A stretch of DNA of 64,000 bases. Source: Microthyrium microscopicum (taxonomy: Eukaryota > Ascomycota > Dothideomycetes > Microthyriales > Microthyriaceae). The position numbers and the translations under genes were made by a program. The stretch covers positions 2,024,539 to 2,088,538 of the forward strand of contig MU004233.1 of the NCBI GenBank assembly GCA_010405405.1. Reading direction: 5' to 3'. The notes beneath the pieces were generated by a model. That model saw nothing but the letters and a program-made list of their open reading frames with translations. It was not told the origin of the DNA and made no database searches. Below, piece after piece: positions 47,967-60,231 of this stretch (the stretch's first letter is position 1; every line of letters begins with the position of its first letter).

Positions 47967-49473
47967 CTATGGACGTGCTGATGACGATTGCTGAGCCAGA
48001 ACTTCGCGGGCATAGAATTCGACCAGCATCGTTCCGTAGGCTTCCATCTCTTCAAGAGGCACAGCCAACCGAAAGTCATTGAGAAGCAAAAATTGCAGTT
48101 CCAGATGATTCAACTCCGCCAGAGGAAGGCCGCCAACCTAGAATCAACGAGTTAGTCTATGTACTGACTATGTAACAAACGCAATTGACTGTATCACTAA
48201 CCTTTGCATATCTGGAATTTGTATAGAAAATATCAGAGAAGAACTTGCTTGCACAAGTCACACCAGCAATGACAAGTCTATGGACATTAAAACTATCTAC
48301 AACGAAAAAGTGTGACAGGTTCGCTGGTTCCTGCGCAGGAGAAGGGTATACTGGAATTGGTGGAGAAGGCGGCATAAGCGCGCTAGACGCTGTTATGGAT
48401 TGTTGTGGTTTCCCAAATGATCCCGAGGATGGTGGTGTGTGTTGTGGAATGCTCCGCGGCTCCGTGGCAATGGCCGAACTCCTTAGTTCGGTTGGTACAA
48501 CCGCAGAGGCAGCAGAAAATGAATTCCTCTCCAAGGATATTTGGTTTGCCTGTCGGAGGCTCTGCATTGGCCCAGAATTGACGCGCTCAGTCATTCGATC
48601 AAAATATACCAATAGACTCAGGAATACTTCGTATGTCGTTGGGCAATATTTGTGAATCCGGCTCAAATAGCTCAAAATGGAGATGCTGGGCACATTTTTA
48701 CCGTGAAATGCCAGTACACTTGTTGCCTGTTGATTCAGATTTCGCTCATCCGCTGATTGAGAGGAATTATGAAGATATTCATGCTGTCTGTCATTGGTAC
48801 TTGTGATTTTTGTGAGTAATCCGGCAACCATCTCGATGATTTCTGCTACGGGCATTTCTGAAATCTCATATTGTGGAGACAGATCGCGCCCACCAGATGA
48901 AGCAATCCTAGATGTCGACCTGGAGGGCGAAAGTGGGTTCGCATCGTCTATAACGAAACTTTGAATATGTGACAAGCTTTTAACTTTTATCCGGGGCGGT
49001 GAAGGAGGAGATGGGTATGAATTGGGACTTTGTGTTTGTGCGGATCGGATCGGAGAGTTTTGTAAAGATGATGTGACGCTAGAGGAATGTACTCCTCTTA
49101 GGCTGGCAGAGGGCGGATGAGACTGAGCATGTACTGGGGAGGCTTGTACAGAAGGCTCGGTTTTTAATGCTGGAACTGGATTGACCCGAGTAGCAGGTTG
49201 TGATGCGCCGGCACCATGGAAAGCAATCTCTCGTGTTCCCGCTTGAAATGTGTGGCGAGTGGCAGCGACCGGTCTCTCGGGCTGTGTAGGAGCTGGGAAT
49301 ACGTCGGTCATTGGAGTATCGTCCTGGTTCATAGGTCGGACAGTAGAGGCAGATGAAGATGAGTCGGTCTGAGTAGCGCGTAGGGGAGCGGATCGGTGAG
49401 GTGCTTGGTGAGGATTCTGATCTCCTCCCATTGTGTGAGGGAAGGCGTGCCGCACTTCCACAATCGAACCCAT
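47967..49473 (-). CDS. PHO80: PHO80/PREG-type cyclin
   Basis: Exons 49473-48202 and 48137-47967 give 480 residues. The first 200 are disordered Ser/Pro/Thr-rich sequence. The cyclin fold runs from MVAGLLTKITSTND through ISILSYLSRIHKYCPTTYEVFLSLLVYFDRM to VHRLVIAGVTCASKFFSDIFY and, across the intron, GGLPLAELNHLELQFLLLND. A Ser/Pro-rich insertion of about 80 residues sits inside the fold between DRMTERVN and SHFFVVDSFNVHRL. Pho80-type cyclins pair with the Pho85 kinase and repress the phosphate-starvation response; the filamentous-fungal form is PREG. Other Pcl cyclins are possible, but the architecture fits PREG best. Confidence 0.85.
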
Positions 49474-50342
49474 TCCAGCGTGTCAAGTATCTAACAAGTA
49501 GCGACAGTACCTAGAAGATGAAAATTTAGGTTAGGTACAATGCAATGATTGGGCGATAAACGGCAGGCGGGTTGGACAACCAAGGCACTTGTGAACAGAG
49601 AACGTTTGAGGTTGCGCATACATCACAGGTTAATAACAATGACAACAAGATGATGACAACCAGAATACAGGACAGGCGAGCCGGCGCAGACAGCTAGAAT
49701 TATCTAAGACCAAAAACAGGAAATAATAAAAGGCTAGAAGCAATACACAAGGCCGGACATGGTGTAAAAAGGGGAAATAAGTGGTGGCAGAGGCTACGAT
49801 TGAGGTTGGGGGAGGCACTGATAAGGAACTGCAGACGCGTGGAGCAACATGGTGGATAGCGGGCGGATTGAATGGGAGAAGACATACCTGAAACTATCAT
49901 GATAGACAGTCAGAGCAGCGAGCCTGAGCAATAACGGGGAGTAGTTATTGGGGCGCGCAAAGGGCGTTGTTTTGGCTCCTGGATGGCAATGGGAGGGGAA
50001 GATGGTTGTAGATGGGAGAAATGGAGATAGTTGCGACCGACAGTGGATTGGTGGTGTTTCTTTGGTTGGCAGGCAGGCAGGCAAGCAGGGCAGGAGCGAC
50101 TCCAGTCGTTGGCTTGGCCTGTTGCCAGTTGGGGAGAGAACATTCAACAAAAGGGAAGGAATCAAGGATCAAGCCCGCGCTGACGTTCCGGTCTTGGCAA
50201 CAACGCCAAATGCAGCTTCCTTGCGCGGGAGGGTACTTGCCACGGCCATGCTAATTGGGCAGCTACGACGTGGGAGACCAGGGTTTCCGAGTGGCAGGAG
50301 CACTAGGCGCTCCAGGTGGGACCACCGTGGGTGTCGACAATG
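49474..50342. other. Cyclin gene leader and promoter region
   Basis: About 870 bp. On the minus strand it is CT-rich, with several short overlapping frames (49630-50172) lacking domains. No gene is supported. Confidence 0.5.
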
Positions 50343-50344
50343 TA

Positions 50345-50580
50345 CACCCGTTTGCGAAAAGTGATGAGCGCCGACACTCCCCCATGTATGTCAGTTTTTA
50401 CAGACTTGCACCAATCACACGCAGAATAGCCTATGTTAGAAATTGGTTAGCATTGACTTAGCGTTCCAAATACTCCATTTCACGGCTATTCAAGCTATGA
50501 TTCGTTGAAATTGATCGAGTTTCCTGAAAAGTAGTAGGAGGGGGGGTGTCTAGGCGCTCATCACTTTTCGCAAACGGGTG
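50345..50580. mobile_element. MITE family 2, copy C (236 bp, Tc1/mariner-like)
   Basis: Perfect terminal inverted repeats start CACCCGTTTGCGAAAAGTGA and continue TGAGCGCC. They are flanked by TA on both sides (50343-50344, 50581-50582), the target-site duplication of the Tc1/mariner superfamily. The interior has CCAATCACACGCAGAATAGC, shared with copy D. It has no coding capacity. Confidence 0.88.
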
Positions 50581-50582
50581 TA

Positions 50583-52012
50583 CAATGTACAAGGTTGATA
50601 ATGTACGCATAGGCAATATGAGGTCAAAGTAACAGGGCAATGATAGAGATGCAATCATACAACATACAACAATAAAATTATCCTACTCGGTATTCTTAAC
50701 CTTTTGTATAGGATCTGGTTACAATAGTGGAGATACTGCAGAGCGTGGGGTGCATAGATATTCTTTATACCATCAAAACTCCATACTGCCACAGTACCTT
50801 TTTATATATCTACTAACTATACTATTCACAGCTCTTATACTCATCCTTTATAGTAGTGCATATCTTCAAACTATTTCCGCCCCTGCCAAAGCTAGAAGGG
50901 ATCCAGCTGCCAAATCATACGGTTGTTCCCGACTCCATCTCCACCACAATTCCAACCCACACCTCTCCAGACCTTCCACCCATACAAATAATCTCGCAAT
51001 ATCAAATATCGCCCTTTGCATTATCTGCCACATTATCCTTCGCCCCGTTTCAATCATTTGATCTCACATCACCGCCCTGCCAAATGAAAATGCCAACATT
51101 TGCCATGAATCATCGTCCACCATGCCCTACATTACATAGCAATGCATGCAACCCTCTAAACCCTCTACGGATTGAAGCGTGGCAGGTTGATCATCTCATG
51201 TCATTGGTTAATTGCCGCGAATCCTGACCATTTTAACCCACACCGCTTATTATCAGACCGGGGAGGATGGGTTAGGATTTTGATAGGTGTTGTTTGTTGG
51301 GAAGAGATATGGTTCCAGGCAATTATTGGTTCTTGAATATCTTTTGAAGTTGGCTTTTATATACTGTAAGAAGTACTGTTCTCTCTAACTGTATTGAATA
51401 TTTGTGAAATCTCTCACGAATGGTCATTTTAGATCCACAGCTGACAACATCAATGTCTTCACCTAGCACAGGATCTGATTTCAAGGTCACAGAGAGGAAT
51501 TACTCCAGTAGGCGGTAGCTAGAGCAAATAGATGGTACCTTTCATAAACCAGTACGCGCTCTTCCAATCCAACAATCAGGCAAATCATTATCACTTGGCA
51601 CAGCATGATACAGCATATCGTGTTCGTTGGCTTATCATTGGTACAGCCAGCATTCAATCAAATCGACTGGACAGTCATCCCATGAAGCATAGGCATCCGT
51701 GCGTTCCGTATTCATCGATCAACCCACGTTGTGAAATATCAAGTTTAAATTACCCTGCATCTAAAGCTCCGAGCCGTTCCGGATATCAAGATACATCGGA
51801 CGCTCGGACTACATATAATGTCCTACAGAGCCTCATTTTCCCCAGCTGGCGATAAGCAGAGCGATTTGATCTACATATTGGTCTTGATCTGCGGGATGCT
51901 TTAACATCGTTTTCACGGTCCATGTTGAGACATACACAAGGCGATGTCTTTAAAACTTGTTTTTCTTTCTTTCTTGTCAAGTTCTACTTCTCTTCGCAAA
52001 CGTAAACCGTGC
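50583..52012. other. AT-rich intergenic stretch
   Basis: About 1.4 kb. Overlapping frames at 50750-51227 and 51532-51855 have no domain. It holds the 3' flank of PRE3; nothing else is supported. Confidence 0.5.
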
Positions 52013-52910
52013 TCATGTTCGTCCTGGGCCAGAGTATCCGTTGTCTGGTAGATACAAATGTCTCTGCGCACCCTTTGCTGTCAACACCACCATGCGGATC
52101 ACACCACCCGAGCTACCGTCCCACTTAATGGCCTCCCGTAGTGCTCCTTTGACGAATTCGATGCCGTCTGCTTCGCTCATATCCTCCTCCCAGTTATCAT
52201 CGCAGAAGCCGTAGATGTATGTGGATCCAGATCCTGCAATAGCATATGATTGTTTGTGGAGAGAGCCACCGAGGGGAATGGAATAGACTTGGCCGCCGTT
52301 TCGCTTGTCGTAACCAGCAATGATGATGCCCGCACTAAAATTCATACATTAGCGTTTTGATACCAAACCTTCCTTTCAGCAACGTTCCTACCTCAGCTGA
52401 TCTTTGTTGCCGTAGCAGATGTCTTGGAAGATTGCGGCGGCGGTCTGTGTGGTTGGTGGTTGATCGTTCGTGGTGGCATACATGCCCAGATAGTACTGAA
52501 CAATGTCCGCTACGGCCTGGGTATCGGCTGCGGAGCCCGATCGACAGCACCAGATGGTATCGGATACTTGTGTGAGCTTGTCGGTGACACGATTTGCAAT
52601 GTATGCACCGGTTGTCGTTCGACTATCGGCGCCTAATATCACACCGTCGCGAAAGTTTATCGCCATGCTGTGAAGAGGAGATGCGGTTAGATTCGATTGC
52701 GAGGGGTATGGGGCATGAGAAGTACATTGAAGTTCCTAGACTGGAGATTGTCAGCTGTTGGAAACGAGTAGAACATTTACAAGAAACTCACTTGACCTCT
52801 CCCTTCTTCAAGTGATTCATGTCGACGTGAATGCCATCTGGATATATTAGTTGATGTTCTGGCTGAGGTGAGGGTAGTGTACCTTCTCCGAGCATGCCAG
52901 TGTTCTGCAT
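52013..52910 (-). CDS. PRE3: 20S proteasome beta1 subunit (caspase-like)
   Basis: Exons 52910-52883, 52837-52792, 52740-52726, 52667-52392 and 52334-52013 total 687 nt (228 residues) in frame. The N-terminal propeptide [27 protein letters not shown] is removed by self-cleavage before Thr28 (LGTSIMAINF), which becomes the nucleophile. Asp17 (GADS) and Lys33 (VTDKL) of the mature chain are at their standard places, as are [10 protein letters not shown] and SSGGVIRMV. Beta1 carries the caspase-like activity of the 20S core. Exon 3 is only 15 nt and encodes the end of Asn25, Leu-Gly-Thr-Ser and part of Ile30. The gene is divergent from the BEM46 gene across about 570 bp. Confidence 0.95.
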
Positions 52911-53481
52911 GATAGCGACAATGTAGACAGTACAATGGGCGGATTCAAAGATGATGGATGATCAGTGTCTTCTGCTAAGCTCGAAAGGCTGAATCGATGA
53001 AGGGGATTGGCAATTAGCGGAGTGATAAAATCAGTAGATGCGAGCAACAGGCAGAGCTAGACGCGCACGTTGACGATGTTGGAGCTCTGCTGCTCTACCC
53101 ACTAGCTTCCGCTCTGACCATGTCGGCCCGATTCCACTCCGCTGAGATATGGAGGAAGAACTAGTCCTAAAGAAGACTAAGCTCTACTCCTTCCTCGTTC
53201 GTCTCGTCTGGAGCTCAAGCTTCCAGCCTTCACTCTTCAGTACTGATAATAGCGTTCATACATACATACAACCCCTCAATACGTGTTCACTTGTTCCTAG
53301 TGTCAGCAGTCAAATATTCCGGTGTAGAACCTGACAGGTTGTCTTTCACAGCCTCTGAGATAGTGGCTGCCTAGTAACTCCTGCCGCGAACTTCTTCTCC
53401 ATAGGTCCCCGTCTTTGAAGAGCTGATAAAGGTGCGTCTGTGTCCTACAACTCTGTGCAACCCCACGACTTAATTCTAATC
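52911..53481. promoter_or_regulatory. Divergent promoter region, PRE3 / BEM46
   Basis: About 570 bp between opposite starts. A short plus-strand frame (53149-53334) shows no domain. I did not find a clear GGTGGCAAA proteasome box. Confidence 0.45.
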
Positions 53482-54611
53482 ATGTCTAGAAAACGATCAG
53501 CCAAAATCTTCAAGCTGCGTTCACGCGAGACTCAAGGGACTTCGAGTTCCGCCAGCTCAATAGCCTCTGACGACGAGCCAACCACCATGTCCGGCCCAAC
53601 TTATCTCCAGACTATGGTACAATGGCTACGTGCACCAGCCTTACTCTCTACGGGCATCGCAGTCCTTGCAAGTGGTCTATTATATTTCAAGCAAAAGTAG
53701 GTACCTCCAATATGGTTAACTAAGTATCAGGCTGACATTTGATAGTGATGTTATCTATCCACGAAACATACCAGAAAATGCGCGGACGGAGGTACCAAAG
53801 CCACATCAGTTCAAAATCGAGCATTCTGAAGAACTGTCACTCAGAACACCCGATGAAGTGAATCTACATGCCTTCCTAATCAGGCCGAATGCGCAACATG
53901 CGCGCAACATCACTATCATATCGTTTCACGGAAATGCTGGCAATATCGGACATCGTCTACCCATCGCCAAAGTGCTCTCCGAGGACCTTGGTTGTAATGT
54001 GCTCTTTGTTGAATACCGTGGCTATGGCTATTCGTCTGGAGAACCTAATGAGAAAGGTCTTGGTATCGATGCGCAGACCGCGCTCGATTATGTCCGAAAT
54101 CGCAAAGACCTCCGCGATACTAAGATCATCATCTACGGTCAGAGTCTGGGAGGTGCTGTAGCCATTGGATTAGTGGGCAAGAACCAGAGCCAAGGTGATA
54201 TCGCGGGTCTGATACTCGAGAATACCTTCATGAGCATAAGAACTCTTATTCCCAGGTATGTATCTCTTCTCTATGGTTTAAAATGGTCCAATGGCTAATT
54301 CTCACAGTGTACTGCCACCAGCAAAGTACTTAACCCTGCTCTGCCATCAACTTTGGCCTAGTAACGATGTGATTCCTACCATCAAAAAAGTTCCTATCCT
54401 ATTTTTGAGTGGTTTACAAGATGAAATCGTTCCAGCTTCACATATGAAGGGTCTGTACGACGCATGCGTTGCTGAAAAGAAGATCTGGAAGGCATTTCCT
54501 GAGGGCAGTCATAACGACACTATTGCGGAGCCTGGCTACTTTGACGCTATTGAAGATTTCATTGTTAATGAAGTTCTTGATGAAGGTGAAAAATCGAAAA
54601 GTGCGCTCTGA
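53482..54611 (+). CDS. BEM46: BEM46-family alpha/beta hydrolase
   Basis: Exons 53482-53696, 53746-54255 and 54308-54611 give 342 residues. A membrane anchor follows a short polar start (LRAPALLSTGIAVLASGLLYF). The hydrolase fold has SFHGNAGNIGHRLP (oxyanion side), VEYRGYGYSSGEP, the nucleophile elbow YGQSLGGAV (Ser), Asp in LSGLQDEIVP and His in PEGSHNDT. BEM46 proteins are ER/plasma-membrane-linked hydrolases tied to polarity in yeast and ascospore germination in Neurospora; the substrate is unknown. An internal start at MSGPTYLQ (residue 36) is equally credible, because homologs often begin there. Confidence 0.92.
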
Positions 54612-57338
54612 ACCTGGGATGCCGGATTATTTACTTCACCTCCAAATGCCAGTACCCGTTTTGCCGGCTTGGATGGAAACCCGCAGAATGGAGGCATATG
54701 TTCCCGTCGGCTTTGGGCTTGACTCCACAGGCAGCTATGCATACTCAAAGATTGGACAATGGCGTTGGGCCTGAAGACGCGGTTTGCCGCGACATGGCGA
54801 CTTTGCTACCGCGTGTTTGGGCTTGTCTTAGCAACAAACCATGGCTATTTACGAATTGGAGATTGGCTTTACGCACGATAAAAGCATAAAGACATGGATG
54901 TTCGCAAATTCGGAACGTGGCTTTTGGCGCAATCGACTTGAAGGTTTTCGTTTACTTCAAGCATGACTCAACCACATACAGTCCATGAGTTTTCGGACTT
55001 CGGGAGTCTGGTTTTTACGCACGAAAGTAACCCAGAGCCCCAGGGCGAATGCCACCACTGACAAATAATTCCGCCCGCGGAAACATGTACTGGTACACCA
55101 AAGGAATCGGAGCCAAAACTCTCATATATCCCCGCAGAACCATCCAAGCCATTATTGGTCTATCTTACGCAGCTTAGACGTTGGCGGCTCAACCAAAAAC
55201 ATGGATCCCACGCGACAATTGGTTTTGCAAAATGGTATTCGGGGTTTTACATAGCAACCTAGGAGATTGCTTTCACGGCACCCACATGCTAGAATCAAAC
55301 CCATTGAGCTTTTCATGTTTAGTCGCGTGGTTCTCGTGGTCGCCCATATCAACCCTGACACTCAAAAAAATGGCATGCTCGGCCGATTGTGTGGTGCAGC
55401 CATCGTCCCGGTATGGTTTGACCTGTGCTGTTCGTACTTTGTATCTTCAGTAGTGATTGGATAGCCCAGCCATATCATGACTTCATGAATGAGCAGTCTT
55501 GACGATTCTGCATAATGTATGATCGTATAATTGCTTTATATACATCCATCAGCATAATACTTATCTATTGGGCTTCATGGGAAACTGATATATTCAATTG
55601 AAATGCCATTACTGTGCGTTCGAGGTTGTTCTCCACTTGATCGCAAAATTCCCCCCTGGTTTCACGAGCTACCATACTCCTCATCATAGAGTCCAATTCT
55701 TTTTCCCCAACACTCCATTCCCAGGCTAAGTTTCCACTAGGTTGAACCCAGCTATCAGTAGGGATCTTTCACATTGCAGGCGCGAAATTTCAAAAACTGC
55801 TATCCCACGTGCATTCTTGAAATTGGACCTACTACTACTTCTACCATCGTCAGCAAAACCGATATTGTTTTTGCGCCCCATGTTGCAACCCCTGAGATAG
55901 GCTAGGGCGAGTCCCTGAGGCCTATAGGATGGTATCAATGACCACATCGCTATTCTATCATCCGCGGGGACCGGTTCAACACTGTAAATTTAGGCTTCCA
56001 TATTCAATGGCCCAGTCCAGAACAGATCGCCAGTCGTAGAGAAACATTGAAATGCTGTGTCACGTTAGACCCTGTCAGGCACTGTTGAACATTTTACACA
56101 GCAAAGATCAACATCATGCTGGCTCAATTGGGCTGCTACAAGCCTCACAAGAAGCTTCTCACGGGCATCGCCGAGTCCGATGTTGAGTAGTCGCGAACAT
56201 AATGCCTTGCTTCTACGGTGGCAAAGAAGTAATTGCATGATTAAATCGACGATATGCAATTAAAACAGGAGTTGAGCGCCTTGTTCTCGTCTTGAAATAC
56301 TACAAGCCCAAACGTCGTTGGGCGACGTGGTTGGGATGGGAAGCATAATGACGATGTGGCGCAGCATCCCTTGATCTCCAGCTGTGGCTCAGCCAATCTA
56401 GATGTCTCAACGCCCTCTTCCGATGATTGTCGATCAACGGTGAAAATCTTTTCTGACAGATAGGTCGTAGACAAATGGGAAGCAGTGGATTGATGGTGAT
56501 ATTCAGATGACCCAAGAACTCGGCTCCGTTACTGCCGCTTGGTGCCGTTTAGCGGCGGGATGTTGACAGTGTGGACCCTGGATAATTTGGCTAAAATAAA
56601 AGGTATGTTTATGTGCACAGCCAATCGTAGGTTATACGAACAAGTAGACATTCTAGAGTGGTCCAAAGGGGGAACGCAAAGAGGTCTGCAGCCAATTGAC
56701 TGTTGCCGATCGCTAAGCCATGACGATATGGTTTGCAGATCGCCTGGAAGGGGGAATCCGCGTGACGAAGTGAGGCCGTTGGGCAACTCGAGGTTCTGTG
56801 CAGGTTCAGGGTAAAGTTGAAGAAGCCGAAGAAGCCGAAGAAGCAGTCGGAAAGGCTGGGAAGTTTGTGGAAAGAGCTACCACTACTACTGTGCCTATGG
56901 TTGTATGGCATGGTCAAATTTTGCATCGACATCAAGATCGAAGTTAGAGATATCTCCAATTCAGAACCTAAACAGGAATTGATTGACAGCAGTGTTGCGT
57001 CACCTTGTCAGGATCATGAATGGTTATTGGGTTGACCTGCAGACTGGGCAGACTGGGATTAAAAAAAAGCGAGCCACCTTTAACTACGACTGCTCTAGGG
57101 ACTGGTTGTTTATTTGAAATAAGTAGAAGACTTCTAACTCTTGAAAGAGAGTACGAAACGCCATGGAGGGACCAGTGTGGCAAAGGAACTCTACTTCCCT
57201 CAATGCTCGAATTCTACTCTAGAGTACTTTACGCAAAACGGATTCACCGGCGTGTTGTGTCAGCAAGTGTGGCGGAAGGAAGATTGACGCCCAGGACCAT
57301 TCAAATTACTAGTAGGTAGGTAGTCGGCCGACTCTACA
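54612..57338. other. Gene-poor stretch, 2.7 kb
   Basis: No supported gene. All open frames are short, overlap on both strands and lack domains. A GAAGAAGCC microsatellite-like run lies at about 56818-56845. Confidence 0.5.
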
Positions 57339-57340
57339 TA

Positions 57341-57772
57341 CACTGGTTTGCGAAATGTGGTGCGCTCTCACCCTCCCCCTACTATGTGTAAATTGCTAGA
57401 ATTTTTAGGATCCTACCAATCACACGTAGAATAGCCTATAGAGTTGGAATATGTGAAACTCTGGTTATTAAGAGTACTATTTACTAACTAGGAATTTTAG
57501 TGCTAAATTTAATCGTTAGTATACTAAACATTAGGTAGTTTGTTATATCCTACCTTCGTAGTAACCATAATAATTAGCTTCTTCCACCAAAATCGTTACA
57601 CTAAATCTTCTATACCGCTTCATAATTTGGAATACTTAATGTAATAGTTAAAAATAGCGTGCTTTTTCTACCTCCCAAAGCTATAGGCAGTTTTACGTCT
57701 GATTGATGGAATTCTGTTAAATTAAACATAGTAGGGGGAGGGTAAGAGCGCACCACATTTCGCAAACCAGTG
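57341..57772. mobile_element. MITE family 2, copy D (432 bp, Tc1/mariner-like)
   Basis: Terminal inverted repeats CACTGGTTTGCGAAATGTGG...GCGCTC and the complement GAGCGCACCACATTTCGCAA are flanked by TA on both sides (57339-57340, 57773-57774). The interior is AT-rich and shares CCAATCACACGTAGAATAGC with copy C. It is longer than copy C, with no coding capacity. Confidence 0.87.
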
Positions 57773-57774
57773 TA

Positions 57775-60231
57775 CCACTAGGGGGGTTTGATGGAAAAGT
57801 CGCAAAGTTGGTGTTCAGGGACACATGGAGAAATCAGAAAATCCCATCTTGCACGTTCGCTACCACACGCGACTTCACATGCTCTACACTAGCCACTTTG
57901 CTGTAATGTTTCTTTGCCGTACCAACTGATTCATCTCATCGTGTAATGCGATTCTAAAGAATCGTGCCTTTCATACTCCCAAGCTCTCAAATAATTGCTG
58001 AATTCGACCCCATGAATCCTGTGGGGTTGGTAGCCACAACGGAGGAAGTAGCAGAAAAGAAGGGTACTCACCCCTGGCACCTATGCTTCAAATGCTCTCT
58101 TGCGCAAGCTTTGCTCACCAATAGGTACCAGTAAACCGACTGATGGCTCGTAATGCTTTTTCCATATGTACGTATTTGCTTTACTGGGCCGTCCATTATT
58201 GGGAGTCGTTTCTGCATGGTCTACCTAAGGCAGCTGCGGTCAATCAAGGTTTGCAGCTAAAAAAACCAAGGTCATGCATCATGAGGCTCCCCGCTGTAAA
58301 TCTGTGTAATTTTCAAGGTTTGACGCCAGTACTTTAGTAGTAGAGTAAGCCACCGTCTCTTTTGTAGCACGTATTCTCTAGAATAATTTACAGCTCTCGG
58401 GCGACGGTTGCTGCTGATCCTACCATTCTCATAACCGCCAACTCGGCTTTCGGCACTTTGCCTTGAACAACAGCGATTGCAACCAAAATAAGGAAACTGT
58501 CATGCTTTTGAATCATACTCTAGAGCAAGGAGACAAATTATAAAGCGGGGCGGTATTTGTAAACTAGATAGCTGTTGGTATACTAGCAATAGTACTAGAA
58601 TAGTAGTAAGCCATGGCTTTTTGGTGTGCTCAGTGCTGTTTGCAAGGGCCACACTGAGTGCATTTACCATGTTCCAAGTTCCAACATACCCAGAAACACA
58701 GCAAACATCTGGGCAGAGCAGTCTACAATGGCCTGGAACATTCGGCAGCATCTGCCAGTCTGTGCATGGCCCAGCAGCTTATGACTGAGATTCCGAACGC
58801 CGATATCCTCCCAATGTAACAGGTACTAGCTATGCTGTGCATTCCACCATAACTCTTTATCCGTAAGGAAGGTCTGGTGGCAATTTTCAGATACATCGTG
58901 GACTCGTAATCCCCATAGGTATTTCACTGACCCAAGCCTCATCTTAAGGCTGATCCAGCCCAAGCACTCTAGACCTCCCCCTGCCGGACTCTATACTATT
59001 CCATGCTATGCATGCTTCATGAAGTTTTCTTTCTATGTCCACGTAACTCAGCCACTATCCAGGTATCTTTTGGTTTTCAACCCAGTAATTGTACACAACC
59101 ATTCTTCTCATTCTGTTCACTTCATTAACCCACGCTTCGGGTGTACCCTCCTCCGGACTCATCAAGACTGACTGCACACTAGCCACCGCTTAAGCTTTAA
59201 CAGGGTCTTTCCAAGCTGGTCCCGAGTTGTTTGATGCCCGGCTAGTGTCCGTCTTCTAGCTCACAAGCTTGCTTCCTCTATCCATATCAGACTTACTTGT
59301 TCTACCTTGGCGTCAACACCTCCTACTTGTCAGTCCACTTGCAACCCAATTTTCTTCAAATATCATTCTGTTAGCCACCGTCATTTTGCCACTTACTTGT
59401 CAATATCCTACCATTTTCGAATTGATGCTCGATCAGGCCATCTAAATCCCAGCCATCCTTCCAGTCCCATCTGCATCCGACCTCGGGCCAATCAGCTTGT
59501 CTTGCTGTGAACTGACAACCTTTTGCGCGGCACAATTCTTAAATTTGACCCTTTCGAACCCATTTGGCAACCTTGACTTGCCTATTCTCTGAGGAAACAC
59601 TTAGAAAAGCGCTGTTGTGCCTTTGCGGCCCGGTTTCTCGTCATACTTTCTTTGTCTCATGAAAAATCATTTTACCTTATATTTGGCACTGCCCCAGTAA
59701 AGCACTATCTTTCTCAATCACTCCGACAGTTTTTGTTGGGTGATATTATTCTTTCAGTCGTGGGAGGGCCCAATCTTGTGTCTCATTTGTATATTTCATT
59801 CCCCTCATTCCAACATTCAGGAAGAAACAGAGGTCTTTCCCATGCTCTGACTGTCAAGGTATTCTGGAACATCGAAACTCAGTCTATTGTCGGTGCTGAG
59901 GGAAGTGGCTTTCTAGAGCCGGTTTACCTTGAAACCTCAAATTTGCGATAAGTGGGCTTCGTCTTTGGACTGTCAGGACTATTTCCAGGTTTTTGGCACG
60001 CAACTTGCCAATTCCTTGCACTGAATACTACCTCATTAGCGTGTACAGCGGTGAGTTCAACGAACGGTAAGCTATTTCAAGCGGGTCCAAATATCTCAGA
60101 TCTTGTCTGACCTGGGATGAAGACCTTCTGACAACCAGTTTGACTTTTATCAATGAGCGTCGTAGCTAAAATGATCCAGGTTATCAAAGGCTCTATCAAG
60201 ATAGTCGCCGCGACCTTTCCATTCCTACCTT
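57775..60231. other. Gene-free stretch and long leader of the RRM-YTH gene
   Basis: About 2.45 kb. No domain-bearing frame is seen. From about 59030 on the sequence is CT-rich with many small upstream ATGs, as expected for a long regulatory 5' leader of the next gene. Confidence 0.5.
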
